Positions 1 through 12,261 of a stretch of DNA of 64,000 nt are shown piece after piece (within the stretch, counting starts at the first letter, position 1; each line of letters opens with the position of its first letter). The stretch covers positions 1-64,000 of the forward strand of contig JBBELK010000690.1 in the NCBI GenBank assembly GCA_037783545.1, in the 5' to 3' direction. The translations under genes were made by a program, and so were the position numbers. This stretch comes from Henricia sp. BOLD:AAB3569. Lineage: Eukaryota > Echinodermata > Asteroidea > Spinulosida > Echinasteridae. Below the pieces are notes generated by a model. The model ran no database searches and had not been told where the DNA came from. It was given only the letters and a program-made list of their open reading frames with translations.

Positions 1-331
1 AAATAAATAAGACCAACATGACTGTTTAGTAAGATACAATATTTACACAAGAACAGACTTGTTTAGACATTTACAAATTGCACCAAATTGACAACTTAAG
101 TTCATGTACAAGTACCTAATTTTTTCTTCTTAGTTCTAATAAGTGTATACTCAGAATTTTCATCCAAAATACTGATAGTTGCTGACATTGCTTGCTTGTT
201 TTAAAAGGCCCCTCAAATAGATTTTATTTTCAGAATTTAATCAATAAATTGTAAAATTTTAACTACAAAATTGAAAATACACATTTGATTTAAATTATTG
301 TGGTCCTGTTAAATTTTAGGGTGGATCCACA
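1..331. other. AT-rich stretch, nothing recognised
   Basis: AT-rich unique-looking sequence. No exon, RNA gene or terminal inverted repeat could be supported. Confidence 0.4.
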
Positions 332-535
332 CTAAGCCTTTTCGCATGCAAATTTGACGTGCGTCACTTTAAGAAAAAGAAGATTGGAGGGAATTTTGAG
401 TGAAACAATTAACGCACTGAAAACCACAAAATCAACCATGGGCGAAGACTGTTTTTATGATTTTGTGGTTTTCAGTGTATCGTTTCACTCCAAAGTCCCT
501 GCCTCTTGCACGCATTTACACGCAAAAAGGCTCAG
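332..535. mobile_element. MITE with CTAAGCCTTTTCGC ends and long inner hairpin
   Basis: The ends CTAAGCCTTTTCGCATG and (reverse complement of the right end) CTGAGCCTTTTTGCGTG are imperfect inverted repeats. Inside, arms at 398-434 and 458-488 pair almost perfectly, including a 19-bp perfect match at 416-434 and 458-476 (ACTGAAAACCACAAAATCA). No coding capacity. A similar end (TTGAGCCTTTTCGCGCG) occurs alone near 63055. Confidence 0.6.
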
Positions 536-1137
536 TTTAAATGAGGGTTTACAATAATTGGACACGATGCGCAAAAGGATTAGAACACAAGCCGTCTAAC
601 ACAGCATTGCTAGGGCACATACATGTACACCATAGCATGTATAATGCACATTAGGAGGAAACAATGTGGAATAAATCGAACACCATAGACATTGCCTGAA
701 TCCACATCACGGTTTTGCCAGATGTGCCAACACAGGTAGGATTTCCCCCCGGAAATACTTACATACAACGAGAACAATATAAAGATTGTTCTCTTTTCTT
801 GACAAAATCGTGTACATTTTCAATGAAAACCCAGAGAATATTTCAACATTTAAAGGCCGTTTAAAATATGGTGAATATGAAATGGCTACATACAGATACT
901 GCGGAGACGAAAAAGAGTCTTACCATTTAACTCTTATATAGTGCTGTAAGCAAATGGATGAACCAAACAAGATTTTGCCAAATAAAGCCGAGTATTTATG
1001 GTTTTACACACTTACACTTACAAAGGAACCCCATAAGTCGGTCTTTTATATTTCTGTCATTGCTTCCACAATGAAATGGGGCGAATTTCAACAGGGGCTC
1101 GGACGCACGAGTAGAGGAGTGCGTTCAAGAGACACTA
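536..1137. other. No recognised feature
   Basis: Unique-looking AT-rich sequence between two MITEs. Short open frames here have no recognisable domain. Confidence 0.4.
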
Positions 1138-1376
1138 GGCACCATTAGAAATGGTACGCGTACGGGAAACGTGTGCGGCTCGCAAAAACTGGGTTGTTAT
1201 ATCACAATTTTGCGTGGCTGTTCAAGAAATGTGCGGATCTGTACATGGTTATATTGATGTGAAAGTCACATTACCTATGTTGTGCAGACAAAATAACCGC
1301 GCAAACTGTTGGTACAACCATCCAGTTTTTCCGAGCCGCATACGTTTCCCGTACGCGTATCATTTCTAATGGTCCC
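1138..1376. mobile_element. TIR element, 239 bp, TA duplication
   Basis: Inverted ends of more than 50 bp (GGCACCATTAGAAATGGTACG left, closely matched on the right), each arm holding ACGCGTACGGGAAACGT. TA flanks both sides (1136-1137 and 1377-1378). Non-coding and typical of a short non-autonomous DNA transposon. Confidence 0.7.
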
Positions 1377-1482
1377 TACTGTTGCAAGAGAATGGCACAG
1401 GTGGTCTATCCAAGGTCATAGGACTATACATGTAACCCATGTACCCTGGAGAGTAAGTCACACCATAGAGCTCATATGGTCA

Positions 1483-1513
1483 CACCATGGAGGAAGTTTC
1501 CTTCCTCCATGGT
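1483..1513. repeat. Perfect hairpin
   Basis: ACCATGGAGGAAG and its exact reverse complement are separated by 4 bases. The surroundings repeat GGTCACACCATGG, so this is probably the core of a small degenerate MITE at about 1395-1600. Confidence 0.6.
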
Positions 1514-1612
1514 CACACCATGGTCACATAAACGACTTGGCAATGAACAACCCACACGCTGTACTGTGCATGTTCACCCCATTGAGCTATAATGGTTCAC
1601 CCTGATTTGTGA

Positions 1613-1967
1613 CTTATTCTTGGGTTTCACTCTCTTGACAACCGGTTGCTATCCGCCATTACTGTGTCTATACTATGGCACGCCAAAGCGAAAATAATTC
1701 AACACTGATAATTTAATGTTGAAGCATATTTTCACAAATGTTGTGCAAGAAAAAAAAAGTTGGCATGACTTTTAAATGTTGATAGACTGTTTGAAACTGG
1801 CATACCATGCTTTTCTTGGCAAGTTTTTAAAAATGATGAGACTTGTTTTTTAGGGTTGATGGCAGAATTATTAGTGTTGAATTATTTACGTTTTGGCGTG
1901 CCAAAGTACTAGACACAGTAATGGCGGATAGCAACCGGTTGTCAAGAAAGTGAAACCCAAGAATAAG
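1613..1967. mobile_element. Long-TIR element, 355 bp
   Basis: Arms 1613-1692 and 1888-1967 are inverted copies. The outer 58 bp, starting CTTATTCTTGGGTTTCAC, differ at about one position. The near-identity suggests a recent insertion or gene conversion. No clear target duplication and no ORF. Confidence 0.75.
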
Positions 1968-2360
1968 TTTGATGGAGGTAAAACTGTCTAAACACAGTAA
2001 TAAAATCAGATTGGTTTTGGAGGTAGGACTGAACCGAGATAGACTGCTTTCAGTTGGACTGCTTTTAGCGTCTGAACATGGTTAATAATACCAGTAGTGA
2101 GAAATCATGCTAGTACTATACAAAATTAACCATTCAAAATAGTATTTAAACAAATTGTAGCCTTCTAGTAGTGTAACATTAGATTACATAATACTGGGGT
2201 GAAGATGGAGTACAAGGCCTGGTATTTGCAGACGTCACATTTGGGTGCTGGACCGTAACTATGGTTACTGATTCACGCTCACATTTTACCTCCATCATGT
2301 TTGCGCACAGTGTATTTTACTGTTATTCTTTAGGAGAAAATATAAAAAAATAAGGACCAT
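1968..2360. other. No recognised feature
   Basis: Unique-looking sequence between the 355-bp TIR element and a hairpin repeat. Nothing supportable. Confidence 0.35.
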
Positions 2361-2450
2361 AGACTACGAACAACTAACAATGGAAATTGGGCACACACTA
2401 TGTTAATAACAATGGCTTGTGCTCAATTTCCATTGTTAGTTGCTGATAGT
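2361..2450. repeat. CAACTAACAATGG hairpin repeat, copy 1
   Basis: An inverted repeat built on CAACTAACAATGGAAATTGG with a short loop. The same palindrome recurs at 4378-4447, so this is a small dispersed repeat family. Confidence 0.7.
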
Positions 2451-3361
2451 GATAATGACTTGCAATGGTTTGCTCATTCCTACTCTCGTAGCGATACGCT
2501 ATCCTGCCGCCTTATTTTGTGATATGTGTGTACCGGTAACAGAAAAAATGAACAGAAAATGTTCCCCTTAAGGCTCCTGTGCAAAACGAATGGAGAAACG
2601 CGTTGCCATGCGAGTAGCGTGAACCGTTGTCATCAAGAGGCGTGTTTGTTTCGGGTATCCAGATTTAGATCCAAAGTGAACTCGTTCACTTCGCGCACAT
2701 CAGTGATTTGTGTAGACTGGTTCCCGTCCACATATTCCCAATTCGCAATAAGCGATGGGATCGGGAACCAATCTATGATCTGTGGAATCCTTTTCGAGCT
2801 AGATCGAGATACGGTTCAGCGCTAGATACAAAATGGCGACGCAAACATCGCGAATATTTTTGTGTGAGTAAGACCGTGTCGTTTCAATTTTCAGAGGCAA
2901 CAAACGATACAAACAAATTTAGGATGCTTGTTTATTTACGATAAATGTCGTGGAAGAAATTTGGAACAGAAATTTGACGAATTTGGTAAATAAATTGCAA
3001 TTTGAGTTGAGAGCAGGTTTGTTTGTTTCTGCGCGGTAAAACAACCCGGGATCTGGATTCGGATCTGTCATGAAACAAACACGCCCAAAGAAGTGAGCGC
3101 GTCTGCGCATAAATTTAAAAATTTAAAAAAGAAGAAGTACCTGTCAAAAGTATAGACACATTTCTATCATACTGAATACAATTAAAGTAAAACAAGTCCA
3201 TCTAAAGTATCAATAAAAAACAAAACAAAAAGTGCACTTTTACTTTTTCCAAAAATGAATACATATATGGTACAGTACTTATAACTTTAAAAACCAATTG
3301 CAAAGGATGGAAAGTATTTAGCATGCCTGAGCTTTGAAGCAACAACTACTTTATCAATTAA
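2451..3361. other. No recognised feature
   Basis: About 0.9 kb with short overlapping frames and no domain. The last 250 bases are AT-rich. Confidence 0.35.
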
Positions 3362-3883
3362 AGGCCCTGTAGATGATCTGTTTTTGAGCGATTCTGCGAA
3401 TAAAACCATTATAAATCAAAAGAAAGACATCAACAAACTCATCCGAAGAAATTTCAGCTTTGTCAAATGTACCACGTTTAAAAAAAACATGAAAATCCAT
3501 ATGCATTTTCCTGGTCTTGACGGGGTGTTTCAAATATTCGTTCTCAGTTGATCGGGTACTATGTGGCTTGCGTCATGCACTCTGTGGCGCACATACTGCG
3601 TGTGCGCGCGATCCATAAAAATGCATCGCGTTGGAACACGCACACGCAGTACACAGCACCCATGCATTTTGGACCGCGTAGATGCGAACCAAAAATAAGT
3701 AAATCGTTTGCAAACGATCTGAATAATTTCATCTTTACGGATTATTTTCTGGTAAATTATATCATTTTGAGTGAAAACCTTTCATTGGATAGTTGCTATT
3801 AATTCAATCTTTACTTTCAAAACTTTTCCCCTGTAAACTCGTCGATTACTTTTTGGGGTCATTGCAAATGATCCACTGGGCCT
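3362..3883 (-). mobile_element. Family B TTAA element, copy 1
   Basis: Flanked by TTAA on both sides (3358-3361 and 3884-3887), with ends AGGCCCTGTAGATG and CATCCACTGGGCCT-type sequence (right end ATCCACTGGGCCT). The 522-bp body is nearly identical to copies at 28481 and 41408, which are in the opposite orientation, and a diverged copy lies at 23830. TTAA duplication with AGG termini matches Kolobok/T2-type MITEs. No transposase is encoded. Confidence 0.85.
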
Positions 3884-4206
3884 TTAAGGTGGGACTAGTT
3901 TCAGTAAAGGGCAAAAAAAACCAATGCAATTTAACAACGCATGGATGCACAGGATGCAAGTAGGATAAATGATGAATGTACACAATGTACATGCATTATG
4001 TATTGGATCGGGTTCGGCTTGGCTTGGTGTTGAAATAGATTCCAGCAAGCCTGTATCTTTTAGTAAAAGATTGAGGTAGGGGATGACCTTACATGTACAA
4101 TCAACTTGTAAAGTAAACAACACAAGCTTGAATTTCACAATTGATTTAAGCAAAATAAATGTTTATAGGAATGGAAAACTAACATGAAAACAAATATGCA
4201 CATTAA

Positions 4207-4328
4207 AGGCACAGGCTCGTCAGCAATGCGCGCACGCCAAATTCGTGCCACGAAATACGCAGCTCCATGCCTTTGCTATATGGAGCTGCGTAATTTGGCG
4301 CGCGCACATTGCTGAGAGGCCTGTGCCT
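4207..4328. mobile_element. Family A TTAA MITE, copy 1
   Basis: A 122-bp near-palindrome flanked by TTAA (4203-4206 and 4329-4332), with ends AGGCACAGGCTCGTCAGC and the inverse. The centre carries CAGCTCCATGCC...TATGGAGCTGCG. A full copy lies at 51538; single-arm copies lie at 33526 and 42754. Confidence 0.85.
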
Positions 4329-4377
4329 TTAAACTGCTCATGTGCCACACCTGATGAAGGTTACTGGTACTATAAAC

Positions 4378-4447
4378 ACTATGAGCAACTAACAATGGGA
4401 ATTGGGCACAAACCATGCCCAATTTCCATTGTCAGTTGCTCATAGTG
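4378..4447. repeat. CAACTAACAATGG hairpin repeat, copy 2
   Basis: Arms 4378-4409 and 4416-4447 (CACTATGAGCAACTAAC and inverse) pair almost perfectly around a 6-base loop. Same family as 2361-2450. Confidence 0.75.
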
Positions 4448-4592
4448 AAAGTAGCTGCCAACATTAGGACATGTTTAGGAATCAAGGAGATTTTCGTGTG
4501 ATGGAACAATATCTTGGGGTTTTATTTTGGCATAAAAACCATGTAAAAATGCTAGTTTAAGAAAGAAAATTGGGGTAAAGCAGCTTACTATA

Positions 4593-5151
4593 GGGGGCGT
4601 CCATAAAGTACGTACGCACGGAAGGGGCGGTGGGGGGGGGGGGGGGGTGGGGGGGGGGGGGGGGGGGGGGGGGTGGGGGGAGAGGGGTTGTTGACATTGC
4701 GTTCACCATGTGTACAGGGGGTAGGGGGGTCCAAGCCAATGCGTATGTACGCAAATTGTTTTTCTCACACATCTCACATTTTTCTCACTCCTCAATTTAG
4801 GTATTTCTATTAAATCTGCAGTTTCTGATGCTTGATGTCATTTTATGTAAAAAAAAGAAGAAAAAATAAGCAAAAGAAATCTCATTTATATAAGACTTTG
4901 GAGGCGACATGCAAATCGTACTAGTAGTATGTAGCACTATATACATGTAGTACTGAACCATTTACCAATGCTTTCCAATGCTGAGGTATATATGTAATGC
5001 GTCTACATGCGTACAGGGGGGGGGGTGGTTTGGGGGGCAGGGAGGGGGTGTTTGAGCCACTGCGTACGCCATGCGTACGGGGGGTTGGGGGTGGGGGGGG
5101 CGTGTCTAAAAAGTCTGCATTTCATGCGTACATACTTTATGGACGGCCCCC
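4593..5151. mobile_element. Family G TIR element with CGTCCATAAAGTACG ends
   Basis: Left end GGGGGCGTCCATAAAGTACG and right end CATACTTTATGGACGGCCCCC are inverted repeats. The interior has G-rich tracts and repeated GTACGCA words. A short copy lies at 59324-59487. The element carries the poly-G run at 4630-4683. Confidence 0.75.
4630..4683. repeat. Poly-G tract
   Basis: Almost uninterrupted G with a few T interruptions, inside the family G element. Its length is likely unreliable in the assembly. Confidence 0.9.
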
Positions 5152-5904
5152 ATAGGCCTTTTCCTACTAGTCCAAATCTCTGGGGTGGCCCCCGGGGTGA
5201 GGGGGTGAACATAAGCCATGTTTCCCACTTGAAATTCTCACCCCCGCCCCATCTCTGCTTCTGCTTCTGCTTGCTTCTGTACAAACGCCACTGAAAAGCG
5301 CTATCCTGTACAGTTAGCACCAACAGGAGTTGGAGCAATTTATACGCGGACTAGACTGGAAGCATGAATGAAATTATCCAAAGATGGGCACGGTACATGC
5401 ATCTGATTAGGGAGTGCTTTCCAGGCCAGCACTGTGCGTGGGTACAGTGATTTCTGATCGCAGATTTTGTTGGAAGGAAGTTTCCCTTAGTGCTTTAATA
5501 CGAGTGTTGGTCTGGAATGGTTGCCACTCTGAGTCACCAAACTTCTCTTGAATTCATCAATCACAAAGAGGTTCTTGTGCTTTCTATCTGCTTTTTAAAT
5601 TTGCGAGCACCATTTTTAATAGTGAGCTATTTTATTTCCTTTTTTGTGCTACAGCAGCACATTATATTGTTGTTTGTGATACGATATTTAAAGCAAACTG
5701 GGAAAATGATTCAACTAGTCAACTGGGCCAACTACATTGTATAGGATGGGATGTCAGGAGATTGACACATTTTCTGGGAATTTCCTGTAGTACAGTCCGT
5801 GAAAGTTGGCAGCTCTGAAGTGGTCGATGAAGGAGCGTGTTCATATTTTTCCATAAAATGAATTTCGTTTTAACCTAGGAATCATACAAAATACCTCCCC
5901 AAAA
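5152..5904. other. No recognised feature
   Basis: A C/CT-rich tract (5230-5280) and AT-rich sequence. A 75-residue hydrophobic frame near 5517 has no recognisable domain. Confidence 0.35.
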
Positions 5905-6267
5905 TACTATCTATTATTAATATTATTATTTCTTTCTGGTATTCATACCAATGATTCCTCAACAGTGCCCATTGCACTGTCACTCGTAAGCGTGAGGAAA
6001 CCCATGAAGAATTAGAATTATAAATGGCCAGAGACACCGGGGAATCCCCTTGCTCTTCACGAAATAATGCTCTGGGATCTTTAGAGTGCGTTACCATTAC
6101 CTAACACACTGGACCAATGGCTTTACATCCCTTCCGAAGGATGGAGCAAGTGTGGTTGAGTGCCTTTCCCAAGGGCACAGGTACCGCAGCCGGATTCGAA
6201 CCCGCAACCCCAAGTTTTCACCCATGATTGCGAGTCAATGGCCCTAACCACTTGGCCACGGTACCCC
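5905..6267 (-). mobile_element. tRNA-derived SINE, full-length-looking
   Basis: Read on the minus strand it starts GGGGTACCGTGGCCAAGTGG, containing an A box (GTGGCCAAGTGG). A B box (GGTTCGAATCC, + strand 6192-6203) follows about 55 bp on. The body then reads TGTGCCCTTGGGAAAGGCAC, and an AT-rich tail with AAT repeats ends at 5905-5935. The same body, interrupted, is at 43500-44960. A related tRNA head is at 28798. Confidence 0.8.
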
Positions 6268-7529
6268 TGGGAAGAGAAGAGGAAATTTGCAATCTCCGAT
6301 TTGGATGTTGAAGCAAAAACGTTGGTGTAATTACTGCACTGCTTTATGGAACCAGATAAATTAGTTTACTAAACATCGGTGGTTTTTGGACGATATCCTT
6401 GAAAATATACGGATTGAGAACTCAAAATTTCAGAATGGTGATGATAAAAATATGACAAATGATATGGTATCAAAATCTCAACACCCATGGAGGAAAACAG
6501 GTGGGGGTTCAAAATGTGATCTGACGCTCCTGGGGGTCAACTGGAGTTCCAAATAAAAGCATAGAGTATTGGGCAGTTTCGGGTACAGTACTACAGTAAT
6601 AGGTAAGGCAGTTTGGGGCAGTAGGCCTACAGTGATTAAATGGTTAAGGTGTTGCCTTGTGCTGCAAACCGTGATCTGTAAACCGTGATCTGTCTGTGAT
6701 GCCATGGAGATTTGTGATGGACATGATTTCTGGCAAATCAGAACTCTGGTAGTTAGACCTCTGGTTGCAATTGCATTGAGTCAACAGAGCCGGAGTCTGA
6801 CCGCAGGAGCTGATGGCGAAACGGTCTATGCCTCTTGAAGTGGTAATAGATACCCAAGACGTGGACTGCATATAGCATACAGCAGGTGTAGCTCAAGACC
6901 TACAGATAAAATAGCAACAGAAAAAAATATTATCCTTAGGGTTGGTTCGGACCAAATTTGTTTTTGTTACGTTGTACGGGATATCCGTTTTGCATCCGTA
7001 TGTCGCGTAGCCACATGTCAAAACGGATGAGATGAATTTGTTTCAGACACTATCCCTTTAGCAGTTCACACTATCGACACATCTGACCGCTTGCGAAACT
7101 AAACAAATTGCGCGGGGTGGGGGCGGGGAATCACGGCCACTCACATACCGTGCCGTTTCATCCGCGACTTGATCTGCAGATTCAGACCATTGAAAGCTAG
7201 CTCAGTGATCGGGCCGCCATGCATTCAAAACCAAAGAAAATCTCCACCACAGGATTTTTTTCCAACAAACTACTTGGGAAAATCATCCTGTGGTATCGCG
7301 CTGTTGTATATGTATACAACAGACATGACTGACAAAAATTCGATGGACAACTATAAACCTCAGATCATCTCTTCCATCATCTGTCTATCTCATGTATGGA
7401 ACATTTAGATACGTTGATTTCTCTACTCTTTGACACAGTTCACATTGAAAACACAACAATTAAACCAAAAACTGACGGACTAGAGATGACATAGGTATGT
7501 CAACTTTAATTACGTACATCTAATGGACA
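6268..7529. other. No recognised gene
   Basis: 1.2 kb of unique-looking sequence. The only structure seen is a small inverted repeat near 7246-7292 (CCACAGGATTTTTT / AAAATCATCCTGTGG). Confidence 0.35.
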
Positions 7530-8212
7530 AAATAAGTGCTCGGGACCAGGGTTGAAATTGTTCGCCCCGGGTTGTGAACTACGAATGTCATGCCAAAGCG
7601 CGCAAATTTTACCATTTTTAAAATAATTTGTGCCAGTGATTGCTAGTGCGCCCTCTAGCGCTATAAGGTTTATCATCCGGGCTCGTGTAGCCAATCACTT
7701 TTTTTGCCCAAGGTGTGTCGTTACCGTGATATTAATAAAAGTCGCTTTGTTGGCAAGATTGGTATACAATCGTTGTTATTCTGTGTGTCGGAACAATCCT
7801 CGTCCTTCACTGGCGTTGCATGAATACTACCAGCTGAATGAATGAGTTTAGGTACTTTTTGAGATTCTATTTTTACATCGTCCGTCATTACTTATGCACT
7901 TTTCTGTAGAAAAAAAAAATGACACAAGCAGCAACAAAGAAAAACAGGGCAGAAAAGCTATGATGAATTCAGAAAACTTGAACTTTATTTCCGGCAGGGG
8001 ACAGCACTTACACAAGCGAGCAATGCTCAATTATATCACTCGCCCCGGGTTGGCGTTGCACAAGTGTGAATCATCCCCATTCAACTCGAGGTTGACCGAA
8101 ACAAGTGTGAAACGATGCGGGGTTGAATGCGGAGTTGAAAATTGGCATTTCAACCTGGGGCGGTCTCGGAGTTCAACTAGGTTTAGAGGTTGTAGTGTGA
8201 AAAGGCCTTCAG
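7530..8212. mobile_element. Family E palindromic element, copy 1
   Basis: Contains GCCCCGGGTTG words in both orientations and an internal block (CTACGAATGTCATGCCAAAG ... TTTTACATCGTCCGTCATT ... TTCCGGCAGGGGACAGCACTT) shared with copies at 17985 and 56985. The right end is TAGTGTGAAAAGGCC. Non-coding. Confidence 0.75.
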
Positions 8213-9581
8213 GCGGTTTTTAAAAAAATGCTCCTTAGGCATATTTGTGTGGCAAAAAAAAAAAAATGTACCCTTAAAAAAGATAATACAGTATGTACCC
8301 TTGCTGAGTGCCTACATGTATGTTGGATTATTATTATGATGTAAATTTATGACAAAAACATGTCTGTATTTAATCTTGAGTAATGTACTGTAAATATTGT
8401 TCTTTTAGATCCTTTTTTCCAAGTATTGTGGAGGTGTTTATTATGGTACTGCATGGTATGTAAACATACATACTGGTACAGTACATACATGTTTATGGTA
8501 CCATATGCAGTACCACGCCTCATCTGGTTCGAAACCCTTATTGAAATACGAGTGACACACTTTGGTGTTTTATTGTAACCAAGGAGTGAACTTGATATGG
8601 GATGATTAAATATAAAATGTGCACCCAAACTGGGTGCACACACAAGTGTAGAGGAGCGTGGGGTTAGTTGGAACATGGGGTATGTTGAAACATTGATATT
8701 TTCTTCCACGGCTGTAGTTATTTTTATGAAATACTACCACTCATATCATGTTGCTATTACCAACAGCCCTCCACCATATTTCCAACAGCACATGTGCTAC
8801 AATCAAATTGAATTGAGAAAGGAATGTTAGTTTGTTCACCGTTTAAGTAATTTTTTAACCATTCAAAAATGTTTATTATGCTAATGATGTTCATAGATTC
8901 ACTTGACTATATAGTTTGAGTATTGTAGGGTCTAGTACTAAGTTACAAAATGAGGTTAAAGAAACGTCAAATTGCAGTCCCTGTTTTGTGTAGTAAGCTT
9001 GAAAATGTCAAATGGGCCAGCAGGTTTAGTTGGAGCAAAATGTGGGGGTTAGTAGGAACATGTTTCAACATTTTATAGGTGAATGTAGTGCCTTTTGGAT
9101 AGAAATTTTACTTTATTTTTTTTCAAATTTTGTGAAAGGGGGATAACATTTTGCCATTCACTTGTTTAGTAATCTATGAATTATAAACTGGTAGAGCTCG
9201 GCCTATAGGCCTACATTTTATTCTTGGTTTCCCAAAAGTGGAAAATTTTAAGGCGAAAAATTGTAAGATATTTTACTTAACTCAACTTAACCATAATTAA
9301 CACATTCATTTGGCTTAGTTCTGGTTTAAATGTACCGGTATAGGGACCCTGCATATTCTTCATCTATTCATATTATATGTGAAGTGTATATGGCTGAGAA
9401 TGCTTTATTGTTAATATTTAAAAGATAGAGTTCAAGAAGTTAAAAAATTCAAAATGTAAGGTTTACAATCTAATTAAGTGCAAAGGTATTTCATTTATAG
9501 ACCCATGCAATGAACCAATGCAATAACTACATACATTACATGTACTTTACTCCAGAAAAAATACATTTAAAAATGCATTTA
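8213..9581. other. No recognised gene
   Basis: AT-rich. Two loosely similar segments near 8660 and 9040 share GTTAGTTGGAACATG-like words. No splice-bounded exon found. Confidence 0.35.
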
Positions 9582-9762
9582 AGGGCATTTTCTTGGTTTG
9601 TGACATTACATGTAACGTCAGTTACCGTGAAAATGGCCCTATGACCCAGCAAGCTACTGTAGCATGTCATACTGTGCTACTGTACATGTAGCTCTCTGTG
9701 TCATTAATGAAGACATTTTACTGGTAACTGACGTTACAAGACAGTATTATCGTGAAAATGCC
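9582..9762. mobile_element. Palindromic MITE with AAGGGCATTTTC ends
   Basis: Left arm AAGGGCATTTTC ... TAACGTCAGTTACCGTGAAAATG and right arm GGTAACTGACGTTAC ... GTGAAAATGCCC are inverted copies around a short centre. Confidence 0.6.
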
Positions 9763-10212
9763 CATAAGCAGCTGGCCATTTTTATCTACACAAGGAAGCA
9801 AATATAGTGTGTACATTTATAAATCATTCAACTAGAAAGAACCCAAAACCCAGAACAGTCTTCAACTACTCAGAAATCAAGTGGGGATCTCCATAAATAG
9901 GAACCCTGTAGACCCAAAGGTGACATTTGAAGAGCCATCTTTATACCAAAAGACATTAATCTCTTTCCCTAAAAACAACAAACATGGCTAGACATACATC
10001 AAAGCACTATCCTGTCTTTTACTCACACAAAAAAATACAGAAACAATTCATTTTGATGGATTATGGACACTTAAGACATGAAGCAATGTTATTCATCTTT
10101 CTCTTTTTTCCAGACTTGCCGGTGTTTCTGATGTTGAGGGGAGGGGTGGGGGTGGCATGAAGGGCACTAGTGGAGTTACCTCAAGCCTATGAAATTTTAG
10201 TTTGAGCAACTG
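9763..10212. other. No recognised feature
   Basis: AT-rich sequence with nothing supportable. Confidence 0.35.
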
Positions 10213-11180
10213 TGAAAGTTTAGAGTTGCAGTAAATCATCAGTAGAGTAGAGTCATTTTCATGGAATCCGTGACCATGTTTAGCATACCTTTTTTTCTTG
10301 ATGGATTTTATAAAAAATTAGCTCCAATACGTACACCTCCCAAAAGTGACGGCTAACGTTTTTATAGCACATTTTTCAAAATGGCCGACGACGCCATCTT
10401 GAAAATCATAAAAAGCGATATCTCTGGAACCAGTTGAGTCATAATAACAGACGAGGTGTCATTTTCTACTAATTCCAGCATCACAAATCTGCTAGAATGG
10501 TATTTATTATGTTTGGGGGTCATCTTGACCTCTAAATCCAAGATGGCTGCCGACGCCATCTTGAAATCATAAAAAAGTGGTATCTTTGAAACGAGATGAG
10601 TCATAAGAACGGACAAGGTGGCATTTTCTGCTAATTCTAGCATCACAAATCTGCTAGGATGGTATTTATGACATTTGGGGGCCATCTTGACCTCTAAATC
10701 CAAGATGGCTGCTGACGCTATCTTGAAATCATAAAAAAATAGTGATATCTTTGGAACGAGATGAGTCATGAGAACGAACAAGGTGTAATTTTCTACTAAT
10801 TTCAGCATCACAAATCTGCTAGGATGGTATTTACATTGTGTATGTCGTTTGGGGGCCCTCTTGACCTCTAAATCCAAGATGGCTGCCGACGCCATCTTGA
10901 AAACATTAAAAATGGGTATCTTCGGAACGAGATGAGTCATGAGATCGGACGAGGTGTCCCAATCTACTAATTCTAGCATCACAAATCTGCTAGAATGATA
11001 TTTATTACTTTTGTGGACCATCTGGACCTCTAAATCCAAGATGGCTGCCGACACCATCTTGAAAATGGTTTTCAGCGGTTTTTGGTCCTATACAGAGTGT
11101 GGTTAATGACAGGAAATATGTCTACCAAATCTAAGCCACCGGAAGTGGCGTTAAGTCTGGGTCAGTTCCAAGATGGCAGC
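10213..11180 (-). repeat. Tandem repeat with 163-173-bp unit (CCAAGATGGC), inverted partner of 13620
   Basis: About four and a half units with boundaries near 10381, 10539, 10702, 10875 and 11038. Each holds CCAAGATGGCTGCCGAC and GCATCACAAATCTGCTAG. On the minus strand the array reads as a 231-residue open frame with a repeated KMASAAILDLEVK motif, which I regard as repeat-derived rather than a gene. The flank at 10213-10380 matches 13970-14105 in reverse orientation, so the two loci are inverted copies of one mobile or satellite-like unit. Confidence 0.8.
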
Positions 11181-11717
11181 CGTTGACCATCAAAATCGCT
11201 GAAATGGGTGTAACTTCGCAAGCAGAACAACAATTCAAATGTTTACCCCAGGGTTTTCATGGTAAAGAAATTCACTGGTATCCATAGAAAGTCAATTGTA
11301 CCTTTCAATAATATAGAAAAAAACCTTAATATAGTGTCTAACTACACGTATGCTTAAAGGATTTTGGGTTGGTTTTCCATTTTCAGTTGCTTCAGATGCT
11401 TCGTTTCATTCCTGTAGAATACTTTTCGCTACTCGTTTCTACAAGTTTCACCACAATTGACCCAAACTGTAAAGGTAATTATATATCCGCCAATTACCTA
11501 ACCCCGACAAAAACGCATATTGCGAGTATATTACCACTGAACCATCTCTCTGTTCTATGTTTTCAAGTCAACAGATTTGGAGTGTCACTATATTGTGGAC
11601 AGCGTAATTATGTTATTCTACTACTTCACGTTTGTACTCGTGGGTTGATGGCTACTCGTACGCAAGCCACCGTCGGACCGCCGTAGGCATCGGCACACCG
11701 ACCCAAAACGCTCCCTA
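11181..11717. other. No recognised feature
   Basis: Unique-looking sequence. A 105-residue plus-strand frame from 11369 has no recognisable domain. Confidence 0.35.
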
Positions 11718-11887
11718 CCCCCCATTTTCAAAAAACAAAAACAAAAACACTTTTCCTGCTTAAAGTGGTTAAATATTGCCCGAGATCGCACCACAGAGCA
11801 TCTAGAAGCCGTTAGGGCTTCGCGCTCGCTATTTCATTGTCTAAAAATTTCACGCCCCCCCTTTTCAAAATCCTGGATCCGCCCCTG
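11718..11887. mobile_element. CCTGGATCCG-ended MITE, left end lost
   Basis: The body (TTCCTGCTTAAAGTGGTTAAATATTG, then GATCGCACCACAGAGCATCTAG) and the right end CCTGGATCCGCCCCTG match the 24031-24314 element. The left terminus is degraded. Confidence 0.7.
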
Positions 11888-11889
11888 GG

Positions 11890-12183
11890 GTCTGCCACTC
11901 CTACACCACTAGCGGACCACTGGCAGTAGCCAGCGGCAACCACTACTGGTCTGCCGACTTAAAACCGCCAGTGTACCACTAGCAGTAGCCAGCGACAAAC
12001 CCCCAGCAGTCTGCGGCTCCTAAACCGCCAGCGGACCACTAGTGGTAGTCAGTGGCAAACCACTAGCGGTCTGCGCTCTAAAACCGCCAGCGGACCACTA
12101 GCAGTAGTTAGTGGCAACCACCAGTGGCCTGCCGCTCCTAAATCGCCAGCAGACCACTACAAGTAACCAGCAACAAACCACCA
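11890..12183. repeat. Minisatellite, 59-60-bp unit, about 5 copies
   Basis: GCGGACCACT-type words start at 11912, 11971, 12031, 12090 and 12149, spaced 59, 60, 59 and 59 bp. Each unit holds CCGCCAGCGGACCACTAGCAG and a GGTCTGC word that is partly its inverse. Confidence 0.85.
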
Positions 12184-12261
12184 CCTGTGCATACCACCCG
12201 GTTTGAGGGAGCGACATCTTCAGGTTGCTCCGATCTGACCCCCAAAATCTTGCATACATTA

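Noticed and set aside
5517-5744. Hydrophobic 75-residue plus-strand frame as a membrane protein
   Set aside because: AT-rich composition explains the hydrophobicity; no splice sites or family resemblance.
10362-11057. 231-residue minus-strand open frame with a repeated KMASAAILDLEVK motif
   Set aside because: It follows the 163-173-bp tandem repeat exactly, has no known domain, and its inverted partner at 13754 reads the same peptide. It is a product of the repeat.
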